Below, in pieces: positions 51,601-64,000 of a stretch of 64,000 bases of DNA; positions within the stretch are counted from its first letter, which is position 1; the number at the start of each line of letters is the position of its first letter. The DNA comes from Ignelater luminosus (taxonomy: Eukaryota; Arthropoda; Insecta; Coleoptera; Elateridae). The stretch lies in contig VTPC01000900.1 of assembly GCA_011009095.1 (NCBI GenBank), positions 43,913 to 107,912 on the forward strand, read 5' to 3'. The notes under the pieces are model-generated. The model ran no database searches and was not told where the DNA came from. It saw nothing but the letters and a program-made list of their open reading frames with translations. Position numbers and translations under genes: made by a program.

Positions 51601-54600
51601 GTTTAGAAATATGTTACATGAAAATTTCCGCTCCTAATAAGAATTCTGTACATAACCCAGCAGTTTCTTTATTGTTATGAACTCTTGTAAAAAGAATCAT
51701 CGATGGAAACGCCGATGTTTTGAATCTTTTCTAAACGGAGATTACATCTTCATTTATTCGAAACCAGTTTTGGACAAATTTTAGTCAAACTAAAGATTAA
51801 CGATTACAATAAATTAGTTGTTAATCGTCACGATTAATTCACTTGTAGATCGTTCGTGACGATTAACAATTTTTAATCGTAATCGTTATTATGACTAGAA
51901 TTCGCTCAACACTGAACGAGACTAAACAAGATGCAGGATGGTTCTGAAATGTTGGGGAAAATTCAAGGCATGTTGGTGGAAATAAATAGCAGAGTAAAGA
52001 CTGCTCTTAGTAACTTTTGCAATAACTAGTGAATCCACTAGTTTTTGTATAGCTAGAATTGCTAAGTTTAGATTGGTCAGAAGTACCTTTCTTGGAGATG
52101 ATTGTTCGAGATATCTAAAATATAAGTCAGAAACTGAAAAGTATTTCTGAGAAAAAGAAATGCGGGTATTAATCAGCGGAATGTTCTCTAGATCTGACCA
52201 ATATGATTCTTTCACGACTATTAACCAAAAATGATTTAAATTGATTTTTAACTAAAAAACTTCAATTCTTGCACATCCGCTAGGAGCCCTTGCAGACGCC
52301 ATAGATTTATAATAATATGTACTTTTTGACGGATTTTGGCTCCACCAACATGCCTTTGCATATGCATCCAGCCTTTTAGAAACACCCTGGATATTCCATT
52401 GAACAGCGGATGTGAGAAAATCGCAAGAACAAGCAAATATAAATGTGTACGAAGTACGTACCTATGCTGCAAAAACTTTAGCTTCCTCAATTGAAAGTGC
52501 GACATGTATTCCTAACAGCCTTTATTTCCAACGATATGGAATCACAAAATACGTTGCCTGACGATGGTATGGGCATTACAAAAATTCCTGGACAGCAGAT
52601 TTTCTCAATCCCACAGCTTCGGATTCCTTCTTTGGAGGTATTTCAGAGAAGATGCATATTAGAAATTATTGCCGGACAACACAGGAGCTGAAATGTGTAA
52701 TTGAAGCTAAAAATGGCTGTCAGCAATCAAGATCAGAATTAGACGGGATTTTGGCAAATTTGCGGGTTATTTAGAAAATTATACTGCGATTAAATTGATT
52801 TGGCCAGTATGCTGATATTATTTACCGCAAGCAATAAAGCTGCATGCTTTGAAAACAAAACCTTCACTTGTTAATTAGGAATTAGGAAAACTATTATAAT
52901 ACAATAGATGAGATTTAGTCGACTTGTGCACAACCCTGCAACTAGAAATTATATACCAAATAAGCATAAGAGTTATAACCAAACCAAAACCAAACCTAAT
53001 TAGAAGATTTTGAAAAATACTCATCTGTTCAATATTTTTTGTTTTTGCTTAATATTTTCTATACACAATTAAGCTTTTTTCCTCTTATAAGATAGGCTAG
53101 TTATTAACGCAAAACTGTTCAAACAACCAAGTTGTAAGGTAGAAAAACATGACTTACGGCATAAAAATTGTTGATATACCTACAAATAAATGTCTGCATC
53201 AAATAAAATAATTAGTCGATGAAGTTTTGTTTGGAGGATAGACAGGTGTTTGGTTCATTGTTTACATGTCCAATGGAGTAAAAAGAAACTTCGCAATAAA
53301 CGATTGATAGTTGTCAAATAGTCAGCTCTTGAGGTCTGTATATTACGTTCACATACTTTTTAAATAAAATCGTTCCCTCTCACCCTACATGGCTACTCTT
53401 AACATCGTACTTGAAATATTTATTTTAGTGGAAACTTATAAAGTACACGTAAGAACAAATACCAATCAATTGAAATTGGTAGTTTAATAGCTTCATCAAT
53501 AATTCATTATAATGCAGTTATCGACGCATCATTAACTCCACCCAGCTGTTATTCTAATATATTATTAAGACTGTATTGACTTTCACGTTTTTCCAATTTT
53601 AAACAAAGAAATAATATTTCAACAAACCATATTTTTACTCTTATAATTCTTGTTGCCTTGTTTTTGTAAAGTAAAAAAACCATCACCCTTCCCTGGCGTC
53701 ATGGTACAAAAAAAAATTTCAACCCTATCTGTTTCTCTATAGGTATCACAACAATTAATTTATGCCTTCGACAAAATACTGGTACCCGCATTCTATACGA
53801 ACTACACATTGTGTGCTCTATCTAACTTATTTCGACAAGTTTAATCAGAATTTAGTGGTTGGTTTTTATTGAAATATAAATTTATGGCTGCTAGGTAAGT
53901 AAATTTAATTAAAAAATGTTCAACTTTGTTGAAAATATCAATTGTATAGCGTTTTATATAAATTATTAAAGTAATTCACTGCGGAAAAAGTTCGTGCCTT
54001 AAATGTTGCATTTTATACAACTAAACTCATTTTCTACATTAATTTTTGATTGGGACTAATTGATATTCGAGGAAAACATGTCGAAACCAAACCACACAGC
54101 AAAGCAATGCTACATACGAATTACGTATCTACAATACATGAAATTAACATATGAAGGGATACAAAAATGTAACGTTTTTGCTTTTCATATAATTATCTCG
54201 AAGCTCAATTAGCAAATATCTTCTCTATTTATAGTAACTAATAATTCTGTAATATAACAAAACACAGTTTATTCGGTCAGTTACATTTCCTCATTTGATC
54301 ATCAAGCATTTGAACCTGCATTCTTAATTATTTTATACATACGGAATTATATGCCGTCATTACTAACCAAGTTCGAATCATTATGACGTAACATGAGCAT
54401 TAATTACAGTCGTTCAACGCATGTACATTAATTTACATCATAATATAATACTCATCTGCATTCACAGGATCGCCCAGCATTACATCTAAATAAAACAAAC
54501 CCGTAACTACTATTTGAGTACAAATTACGTCGATACTACGAGTTTTCGTGTTGGTTTTAGTTACAAAGTAAAATAGATTTATACTGGGTGTCCTAAGATA

Positions 54601-55740
54601 TGTACCAATAAACTTTCTAAATGTCTAGAAAAAAAAAAATAAAACTATGGAATTAGCAAATACCGTATGCTATGAGGGTTGTCTAACGCAAACAAATAAA
54701 ATCCTTTCAGCTAGCATTCAATGATTCAATTGTCTGTCAGTCAGATCGTTTGATGTTGAAATAACAAGCTGCAAACTAATAAATGCATATGTATTTATCA
54801 TCGTAAATAAATATACAAGAATGATAATTACTGCAATTAGTTATCGCTTAGTATTTCAAACTGAGTTAAATATAAAACAGGGGACAGTTTCTTTCTATCC
54901 ATTTTTAGGATTCACGAAGATATTATCATAAATTAATAGATTAATGGAATCACGAAGTTTTTCCGCAAACATTATGCAGGTACAAGTGATTTTGTAAGAA
55001 CTTGATTCTTACACAAAATTTAATTTCTGTTAAGAAACCCTTGAGCGATTTACATATATTTTCTGTCAGTTTCAAACACACCAATAAGCTATGACACTTC
55101 GTTGCAATTTAATGCATGCTTCTGAATGTCGACGATTCTGTCTGGTAACTGATTCGTAAAATATCAATAGACTGTGTTACACCACTTTGGAAGCACTTGG
55201 TTATGAGTGATCTCATAAACTTGTTTACGATAAATGCCACTCCACTCAAACTCGTATGACTATAACATGCAGAGTGATCATTTTAAAACTTCCCACCTTG
55301 AATAACTCTTTAATTAGTAAAATTATCAAAAATCGCTGAAACGCTTCAAGTTTGTTTTGGAGGGAGACACTTAATAACCTACTCTAATCAGTTGGAAAAC
55401 TCTCACCCCCCCCAGACACCCCCTCCGCAAAATTTTAAATGGTACTACCCCATGTGGCAAAAAGATAACATTGTTGAGAGATCGGTGCTTGTTATTAACA
55501 AAACTAAATCCACAAAATTTTAAAATCACTATAATGATCATTTTTACAAAACGCTGACTTTAATTTAATGCCACAAAAGACAGTGTACTTTACACTTCAC
55601 ACAAGATATCCGGAACCAAAGTAGTTCCACTAAAATTGGAAATGGGAAATGAAGTTCCTTTTCCTCGATGAAATGTTTTCCACGAGATGACATGATGGTA
55701 ACTTTTATTCCAAAAGATAAAACAATAGTTTTCTCAAACA
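48647..55740. other. Long non-coding AT-rich stretch
   Basis: No supported exon. Open frames of 60-97 codons (48832-49098, 51922-52215 and 52248-52505 minus; 49346-49537, 50809-50994 and 52491-52691 plus) resemble no family I know. A less AT-rich patch near 50405-50610 and isolated mariner-like ends near 49959 (ACACCCTGTACAT), 52381 (ACACCCTGGATATTCC) and 54585 (TACTGGGTGTCCTAAG) are the only structure I noticed. If the first ZSWIM8 exon is above this region, the stretch is intronic. Confidence 0.4.
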
Positions 55741-55754
55741 GCAAAAATTTCTAA

Positions 55755-56050
55755 TAGCTCGTCGCAACTGATTATTCCCACAAAGTGGTTTGTTTTAACG
55801 CCGATGCGGCCAACACTGTGTCCATCGACACTTATTTGAGGTACATCTCCACACAAATATTCAGGGTAAGCTCCCGTCGTCCGTGAATCCTAAGTCCAGA
55901 TCCGACAAAATTGTCGCTGCCATAATTGTACCTCTTGCTAGAAAATATCTAGCAACTACACCAAAAACTAAATAGGGCGAATTGTTAGCGACCGAGCCAT
56001 CGGTGGTCGCATCGCGCCCAAGGCGCGAGCGTCCAGCCCGAAGCCAAAAA
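55755..56050. promoter_or_regulatory. CpG-rich patch, possible 5' exon or promoter
   Basis: This patch is rich in CG dinucleotides in a CpG-poor, AT-rich window. It contains a hairpin-forming CGCGCCCAAGGCGCG at about 56013-56027. On the minus strand there is a short ATG frame starting MAATILSDLDLGFTDDG (about 55922, stop after 20 codons). Another frame of about 47 codons includes VPQISVDGHSVGRIGVKTNH. Neither joins recognisably to ZSWIM8. The composition would fit a promoter or 5' non-coding exon, possibly of ZSWIM8 itself. This is inference only. Confidence 0.3.
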
Positions 56051-59000
56051 TGGAACTTTCTTGTCTTTACTGTAAACTGTTTTGATCAACCCAACAGTTG
56101 CAACAAAATATCAAAGCCAGTTACACAATGCTAAGTCAAATCAACCACAAATAGCCCATAAGAAATAAAAATTTTCCACAACTAATTTCTCTAATTTAAA
56201 ACGGCCTTTTATACGACCGCGGATTGCTGACGATAGACCATAAAACCCTATAACACAAATAAAGATTTCTAAGAAGAGCAGAGCCATACGAAGTGTTTAG
56301 TCTGCTTAAATTTACTAAAAATCACGTATTGTGATAATTTGGACAAAGAAACTATAATAATATCGAATTTATAAATGAAAGCCAAATATAAACTATTTTT
56401 GCAATGAAGAAACAGAAAACAGATTGTTAAATGCATTTTACTTCTAACAAAGAACTTCAAAGAAACCTTAAGCAAAATGTTTGATAACCATATAAATATG
56501 ACTGAATAAATTTTGTAAACAGAATCGGAACGATAAATTCGCAGTAAATGAATACATTAAAAACGAAATCTGCGGCGAAATCCGGATGATTATGCGAAAC
56601 TTCAAAATGACATTACAATTTACACTGAATACGTTCATTTTAATTTTTTTTTAGTTTAACCTCATTAACCACGTTATTAAGATTTACGAATTCTGTTTCA
56701 TCTTTTTGTTTTTCACATCGCAATTTTCCTTGAAGGTTCGGTTGTGTTTATGGAGTTTCCATAAAATGATCGTTTCGTTTCCACTTGGCTCAGGTTTGAA
56801 TTAATCTCAATCAGCCCAAACTTATCCATTGGTAAGAGGGCAGCAAACTTTATTTAATATTCCAGTTATACTCTCCTACTTTCATTATTTCTGAATTTAA
56901 ATATCTTGACTTTTAGAACTGGTTGCTGGGCATTTCAGATGTAAGGAACAGATTCCAAAAAAGCCTTTTCCACTAGATTCATGTCAGCAGGATTAGTTCT
57001 CCACAATTTTAGTATAGCAATCTCCTTGGCAGGCAAGGTAATCCTTTTAAACACATTTTTTACTACGCCGAAATAGGGGGTTGCATGGCCAAAAATGTTG
57101 AAAAACACTGATTTGGAGTATGTAGGTTCTACAAACATTTCCGAAGGTTTAATACAGACTTCTTCAACCCGTTTCTATTTTCCTTGAATATGAGATCACC
57201 GATATCAGTTTTTGAATTTCACTATCAGTTCATGAACCGGAAATTGCTTTCTTGCCTTCACCAATCAAGTATCGAATACTTATGTGAGTACTAAAGCAGA
57301 AATAGGAATTTTCAACGAGGGGAAAGTAGAAAATCAGTATAGTTTGCCACCTTGAGAATGACAGATGACACCAACTGTTTGAATTTTGGAAGTATTTTGC
57401 ATTTAGCAGTTAGCAGTTGGTTTCCAACAGGATGCACAATAGAGAAAATTGTCCTTGACGGAATATTTGAGAACTTGATCGAATTTTCAATTTTAAATGG
57501 TATTTTTTCACAAACAAGATTATCCATCATCAGATTAATCAATACAAAACGTATTTTTCCTTAAATTTCCAAAGCCTATTGAACGTTATCTTTTTGCACT
57601 TAATGTGTTTAATTTGTCGATTTCGTATTCTTAGAATGCCATATTTGTGTCAACAAGTTTAATTTACTTATCAACTAAATTATTATATTATCAACGTTTT
57701 GCCAAGTAAGCCCTTATTTTTTCCAATTATCTGTAAACAGAACAGATTGTTTGCTGATGGCTGATGAGATACCTATCAACAAATTACAAATAATCCTCCT
57801 GCTTGTAGAGGAATTATTGTTAATAATAATACCTTAACTGAAACTTTTTAACAGCTGAAAAGATGAAATCATTTTAGCCTAAGGCTAATAATGTTCTTAA
57901 TAAGTTTAACAGTTAAATCATCAATTTGTCACTACTTTAGTGTGACTAATTACAATTCTAAGATTTTATTTGAGTATATATTTTCCAATTTATTCTGTAG
58001 TAATAATAATACAAACGTAGTGAAAGCAAAAATAACGAAATTAGGAAACTGAGAAAGGTTCATCTATGAAATTTATAACAGCCATGCTTTTATTAAATTG
58101 TAATTTATGTAGTTGGTGAGATTTAAGCATCTAAGCTTTTTAACAAGTCGTAATATGCAACGGGATCTTAATTTATCACATCTTCAGTTTTAAGGCCGAT
58201 GCGATTAAAAATTTTCATTTTAAAGTGAACAACAAATTGGCGCCACTATAACTAAAATTCTTTTTTGCATGTGGTGTATGCTAAACTACACAACATATGT
58301 ATGTACTAGTACATAATTTAAACAAATGAGAGAGAAATTAAAACCATTCTACTTTCAGGTTTGAATTCAAATTCCTTGTTATTATAAAATATAACTTCCG
58401 TAAAAGTAGTTTAAAATGTTTTTTCCACTCCTTCTCTACATTTTTTATGCGCGGTTAAATTTAAAAAAAAAGGTTGCTGCCTTATAATCAAGTTTTTAAT
58501 TCGTGCTAGAGCATAAATTATCAAAATCTAATTTCAGGAGTTTTGTTGGCGTTTATTTAAAATGCGCCGATTTATAAGTTATCGATTATGTAGGTACCAA
58601 AAATCTACTAAGGTTCAAAAGAATATATTCGATAGATTTTCCATTAGGCAATATTTTATTGTTTCTCCCGTTCTATTTCATTAAAATTCGCTCTAAGGCT
58701 ATTTATTTATTTATTTATTCTAGTTGAAACAGAAATTACAATTTAATGTAAGTACAGTATAAAAATATTACACAATGTAGAATTGCAACACTATTCATTG
58801 CAACGCCGTAGGTTTTTCTTTTACGACATTTACCTGTGAAATTTCAACAATAACAATTTGCTAGTTAGCAAGAAATAGTTCATTGTAATAACAATAAAAA
58901 CAGGCCATTCATATTATTATACTATACCTATTCCATACGCAAAATAGCACATCGATGATAAGATTTTAATTACATAAATATGAAATTCAAGTTATTACCT

Positions 59001-59150
59001 ACTGTAAATGATTTCTGGAATTTCAAATTTATAAATTTATTATATTTTTCTTTCGTTTACGTTCTGTAGGTATTAAAATAGAGTAAATTTAAACATCTGG
59101 GAATGAAAGCATAACCATAACGAACTCCGTTTTGTTACTTTTTTCAAATT
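56051..59150. other. Non-coding stretch with unassigned fragments
   Basis: Minus-strand frames at 57312-57542 and 56935-57138 look somewhat protein-like: the latter has ITLPAKEIAILKLWRTNPAD followed by VEKAFLESVPYI. Stops separate them and I recognise no family, so they may be remnants of a decayed gene or element. A TTTA microsatellite lies at about 58701-58719. Otherwise featureless. Confidence 0.35.
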
Positions 59151-59152
59151 TT

Positions 59153-59365
59153 GACGGCCATATTCCCGAGGTGGTATCAAAAAACTAAAAGTATACGTAT
59201 TTCTTATTTTTTTTTAATGTAGAATACGATTCTAAAGTAAAATAAAAAAGTTTGAAGATTTTATTCGGCGGCCATTTTGACCATGTTCCGAAGAGATATC
59301 AAAAAAAACGAAGACCCCACGTGCTCTTTAATTTTCGATATAGAATACAATTTAACAAAAATGCG
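59153..59365. repeat. Two diverged tandem units of about 120 bp
   Basis: GACGGCCATATTCCCGAGG...TATCAAAAAA...GTAGAATACGATT is followed by a second, diverged version: GGCGGCCATTTTGACC...TATCAAAAAA...ATAGAATACAATT. After the second unit come GCGGACAGACAGACAG and CTCATTGAAAATAAAG, which I associate with non-autonomous insect transposons. The family was not named. Confidence 0.5.
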
Positions 59366-59874
59366 GACAGACAGACAGCCTCGCAAATTCAGTAACGACT
59401 CCTATCGGAGCTCATTGAAAATAAAGAAGGATCTTCACTTCTATAATTCTTATTAACTAGAACAGGAGAAAGTAAAAATAAATATAAAAACTTTAATCGC
59501 TTGATAACTTACAAATGAATTTTTCTTGCATACTTGATTATGTTTTGCTACAAGAAATTGTTAAATTTGATACTCTGATAACTCCAGCTTGTTGACACCA
59601 TATTCACGCAGCTTTTCAATATTTTGAGTGAGAAAAAGTAGAAAATATTAAAAATTGATGGATAATGGTAAATATTTACTCTTCTAATACGCATTATTTA
59701 TTAAGTTGCTCTCATCGTATTATTTATGTCCACCAGAAATGTATCCTTGTTATAATATTAATTTTATGTAATCATATTTCTTAGAAACTACAATCAATGC
59801 AGAAAAAATCAATGCAAACCAATATTTTAAACAGTAATGTAAATAACGGAATTATTTTTTTATTCATTTCATTA

Positions 59875-59950
59875 TACAGTGTGTCTCACAATAGGTGGAA
59901 CAAGCCAATATATTTTCTATTTCCAAAGTTAACTATAACAAACTGTATAG
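59875..59950 (+). repeat. Short dispersed mariner-end-like repeat, copy B
   Basis: TACAGTGTGTCTCACAATAG is followed by GGAACAAGCCAATAT and TTTCTATTTCC. It aligns with the reverse complement of 82-171. The beginning has the TACAG-GTGTC form of Tc1/mariner-type termini. Confidence 0.45.
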
Positions 59951-60048
59951 GGTTAGGTGATTCGCATAGGCATAGTTAGATTTTAAAATTTGAGTTCTCC
60001 GCGAACGCTGCTTCCTATGAAAAAAATAATCTGTACAATACAGTTATT

Positions 60049-60362
60049 GCCTATTGGGAGCCTCGGTGGCTCTCATAGTTACGCATCTGACTATCAACTC
60101 AATGGTTGCGGGTTCGATTCCCGGCCAAGGTCCTGAGATTTTTCACGCGGAAAAAATCTGAAAAAGGATGCCATCCTCTGGGAGGAATGTAAAGCAGTCG
60201 ATCCCGTGTGACTACGATGAGTTACACGTTATAAATGCCTACCAGGGTTGGAAAACCTCGGATTCGGCCAAATTCTAGTTGGTGGCGAAATGACCATAAT
60301 AGTTCAAGCCACGAGGTCCAAGGGAACCGCGACCTGAAGCCTCAGCCAAACAATAACAATAA
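60049..60362 (+). mobile_element. tRNA-derived SINE
   Basis: The head (about 60056-60130) is tRNA-like. It has an A-box-like TGGCTCTCATAG, a perfect B box GGTTCGATTCC at 60111-60121, and a T-arm GCGGG-TTCGATT-CCCGG. Its ends do not pair into a tRNA acceptor stem. About 230 bp of unrelated, relatively GC-rich body follow, then a simple CAATAACAATAA tail. AGTTATT occurs on both sides (60042-60048 and 60363-60369), a plausible target duplication. This is the architecture of a Pol III-transcribed SINE that relies on a LINE for movement. I do not recognise the body family, and no partner LINE is in the window. Confidence 0.75.
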
Positions 60363-60369
60363 AGTTATT

Positions 60370-61107
60370 AAAACAGCAATTAATTAAAAGTTCGGAAAGA
60401 GGTTAGGTTAGGAGCGTTCCTAGATGTCAATTTAAGGCAAAAGTTCCAGTAAATGTTTTTTATTTCTTTCTGTAACAACTCACCCAAATTAAAATTTGAA
60501 AATACTCAGTGTCCCTTATGGAGAGAAACAAAGCTCTTGTTTTCCGCACAGCAGTTGAGTATCATAATCGTAAAATTGCAAATGTTTTGTTACTAAGCAA
60601 AAGGCATTTGTGTCAAGTCGCTCAGGTCAACTGTTTTCGAGAAAAATGCCCTGTGTTTTCTAGTTTTTGTTTACTATCAATAGGAAACAATAACAAAACA
60701 AAATCAGCATAATTTCAATTTAGGTTGTTTTTGTTTCACTGCTACTTTGTGAAATTCTATGGTCGAAATTTACAAACACAAACACAAACTACCTTTAATG
60801 AATGAGCAGACTGAGCTAATCAAATCGCCCTTACTGCAAATGTTGGATGAAGAATGAATTCTTGGTTAGATATAGTTAGCTGGTGTAATAGTGTTTTTAT
60901 TTTTATAATTTATTCAATTTAGGTAAGTTGTAGCAAAATTGAACATCCATGTTGTGCTCCAAATTCCATCAAGTTATCTCTATTCTTTAACACATTAAGT
61001 GTCAAAGCAGACACCGCTACCTGCTCATAAGGTTCTTTATAGGGCCACAGCCACACCGGTGTCTGCTTTATATTCAGCATAACTATTGCTGTCGGTCACA
61101 TTTACTA
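60370..61107. other. Non-coding spacer
   Basis: A 67-codon plus frame at 60509-60712 has no recognisable similarity. At 61001-61070 a small imperfect palindrome around GTGTCTGCTTT/AAAGCAGACACCG is visible. Nothing else is seen. Confidence 0.4.
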
Positions 61108-61109
61108 TA

Positions 61110-62079
61110 CAGTGGGTCCAAGATAAGGATGCACAGCATGGGGATCTTGGAAACGGTAAGAGATACAGGATCGGTTAAATGAGATGAAAGTTGGCTATTT
61201 ATAGGACCTTTTTGTTGGCGTTTACAAAATCCAGATATCTTGGATAGTTTCAGAGATATTTTAAAAAAAGTAGATTTCTCGATTTTCGTTATTATTTTTT
61301 CTTTCCTTTATTTGAAAAGATATCGGAAAACTAAAACCATTTTTCCATTGCCACTTTTTGTTCTCTATTAAAATACGCTAACAAAATTATTTTTTTAAAT
61401 AGGCAGAAATACAATTGAAAATTGTTTGGAATACTTCTTGTTGTCATGATTCTAATGATATAAACATGATACGGTTATTTTGATTTTGATTTTTTTGTGT
61501 TGAACGCTGTTGTGACCAACTGTAATAATTGCTGTTCATCTTCAAAATTTTGGTTGACACATGGTTCTTGACATAACCCCAGAGGAAAGAAATCCAACGG
61601 TGTTAGATCAGGTGATCGTGAAGGCCAGGGTACTGCAGAATGCATTTAATTTATAGCATAAGAAATCAAAATAACCCTATCATGTTTACATCATTAGAAT
61701 CGTGACAACAAGAGCTAGCCAAAACAATTTTCAATTGTTTTTCCGCCTATTTAAAAAAATGAAGTTGATGATGGTTACTCGAAACCGAAACGTTGTACAG
61801 GAATTTTGTTAGCGTATTTTAATAGAGAATAAAAAGTGGTAATGGAAAAGTGGTTTTAGTTTTCCGATGTCTCTTCAAATAAAGGAAAGAAAAAATAATA
61901 ACGAAAATCAAGAAATCTACTTTTTTTAAATATCTCTGAAACTATCCAAGTTATCTAGATTTTGCAAACGCCAACAAAAAGGTCCTATAAATAGCCAACT
62001 TTCATTCCATTTAACCGATCCTGTATCTCTTACCGTTTCCAAGGTCCCCATGCTGTGCATCCTTATCTTGGACACACTG
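61110..62079. mobile_element. Long-TIR Tc1/mariner-type element with transposase scrap
   Basis: Inverted ends begin CAGTG(G/T)GTCCAAGATAAG and match for well over 100 bp (GCATGGGGATCTTGGAAACG, then GATCGGTTAAATGAGA and GTTGGCTATTTATAGGAC). TA lies at 61108-61109 and 62080-62081. The arm layout parallels the MITEs at 38249 and 47827, which share GAGATAC, TCGGTTAAAT and TTGGCTATTT. The 970-bp element is a deletion derivative that still holds a transposase fragment. Confidence 0.85.
61520..61645 (-). pseudogene. Transposase fragment (WPSRSPDLTPLDFF block)
   Basis: On the minus strand the sequence reads VPWPSRSPDLTPLDFF and then, after a one-base frame change, the expected WGYVKNHV. This is the third catalytic region of a Tc1/mariner-type transposase. 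Only about 40 residues are left, inside the long-TIR element at 61110-62079. Confidence 0.7.
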
Positions 62080-62592
62080 TATATGTGAAGTTATTTTTTG
62101 TACGCCACAGTCTAGCCGAGTAATTGTTATATTTCGAGTTCTTGGTTGCTTACTCCAAGCGGAATTTATTAAGTGTGTCTGCTTATTGAGTTTGTCACGG
62201 TCCTGTAAATTGTGTTAATTTTCGCTTATACGATGGGGTCATGGCAAACACCATTATTTCTGCAAAGGGGACAAATTTCAATCAAGTTTTTGCACCACGG
62301 CTCATAACATTCACCGTGTATCGTATAAGCAACTGAGTGTAACCGTTTGACTGGTTATGACATTTTAGGCAAGAATTCTGCGTGTCTGTCAATGTAAGGG
62401 TGTCTACCACTGGTGGCTGCTACGATCCTGAAATAAATCAAACTGTCTGTTGAATATGACTGCTGTGGACTAAGAAAATCTAAAACAGGCAAAACATATC
62501 ACAGCGCCATTGCAGACACGGTTTTTTGAAACTTAAAACTCTTGATATCACCAATGTAACTGATTGTGCAAAAATTGGAATCTATTGTTGGT

Positions 62593-64000
<1,408 letters not shown>

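Noticed and set aside
55755..55897. Minus frame of about 47 codons (VPQISVDGHSVGRIGV...)
   Set aside because: It has no ATG start, no recognisable family and no splice link to ZSWIM8. I kept it only as part of the CpG-rich patch.
60056..60130. Functional tRNA gene
   Set aside because: The B box is good, but the ends do not form an acceptor stem and a SINE body follows directly.
60398..60410. Telomere-like GGTTAGGTTAGG
   Set aside because: Only two units are present, which is expected by chance in this much AT-rich DNA.

Overview
The window looks like nuclear DNA from an insect. It is strongly AT-rich, has short introns of 53-62 nt between the exons of one conserved animal gene, and is full of insect-type DNA transposons (mariner, Tc1-like, P/THAP9-like, PIF/Harbinger, hAT). 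I cannot fix the order or species. No prokaryotic features, CRISPR arrays or convincing functional RNA genes are visible.

The only host gene I can reconstruct is the ZSWIM8 orthologue (Dora in Drosophila, EBAX-1 in C. elegans) on the minus strand. Nine coding exons between 45776 and 26862 splice in frame to 1707 codons. They carry the SWIM zinc finger, the conserved helical core, a histidine tract and the conserved C-terminus. The first coding exon(s) and promoter were not found. They lie above 45776, possibly beyond 64000. Three introns are large: the one above 45776, the 7.2-kb intron 38011-45208 and the 6.2-kb intron 26929-33085. All are loaded with transposons. The last coding exon (26862-26928) ends in TGA followed by C, and the same frame then stays open for 112 more codons without any ATG. 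This is a strong candidate for translational stop-codon readthrough or an alternative C-terminus, and is the most interesting signal in the window.

Layout. 1-4.5 kb: AT-rich, no gene. 4.5-6.7 kb: P/THAP9-like transposase remnant split by an intact mariner (4961-6241). 7.2-10.1 kb: hAT-like element holding a fold-back element. 10.3-11.2 kb and 13.4-15.0 kb: decayed Tc1/mariner-type elements. 15-26.5 kb: mostly unique AT-rich DNA with a few MITEs. 26.5-45.8 kb: ZSWIM8 with intronic fold-backs (29.2-29.9, 30.4-31.85, 38.2-39.15 kb), mariner remnants and a PIF/Harbinger element (40707-44837) that has a Tc1/mariner element nested in its own terminal repeat. 46.5-48.6 kb: a second intact mariner copy abutting a fold-back MITE. 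48.7-60 kb: mostly non-coding, with a CpG-rich patch near 55.8-56.05 kb. 60.05-60.36 kb: a tRNA-derived SINE. 61.1-62.1 kb: a long-TIR element with a transposase fragment. 62.6-64 kb: the 5' part of a Buster-like hAT element running off the window.

The transposons form a readable nesting record: mariner into P element, fold-back into hAT, Tc1/mariner into Harbinger, and mariner immediately beside a MITE. The two mariner copies are about 99.4% identical with full-length open transposases, so this family moved recently.
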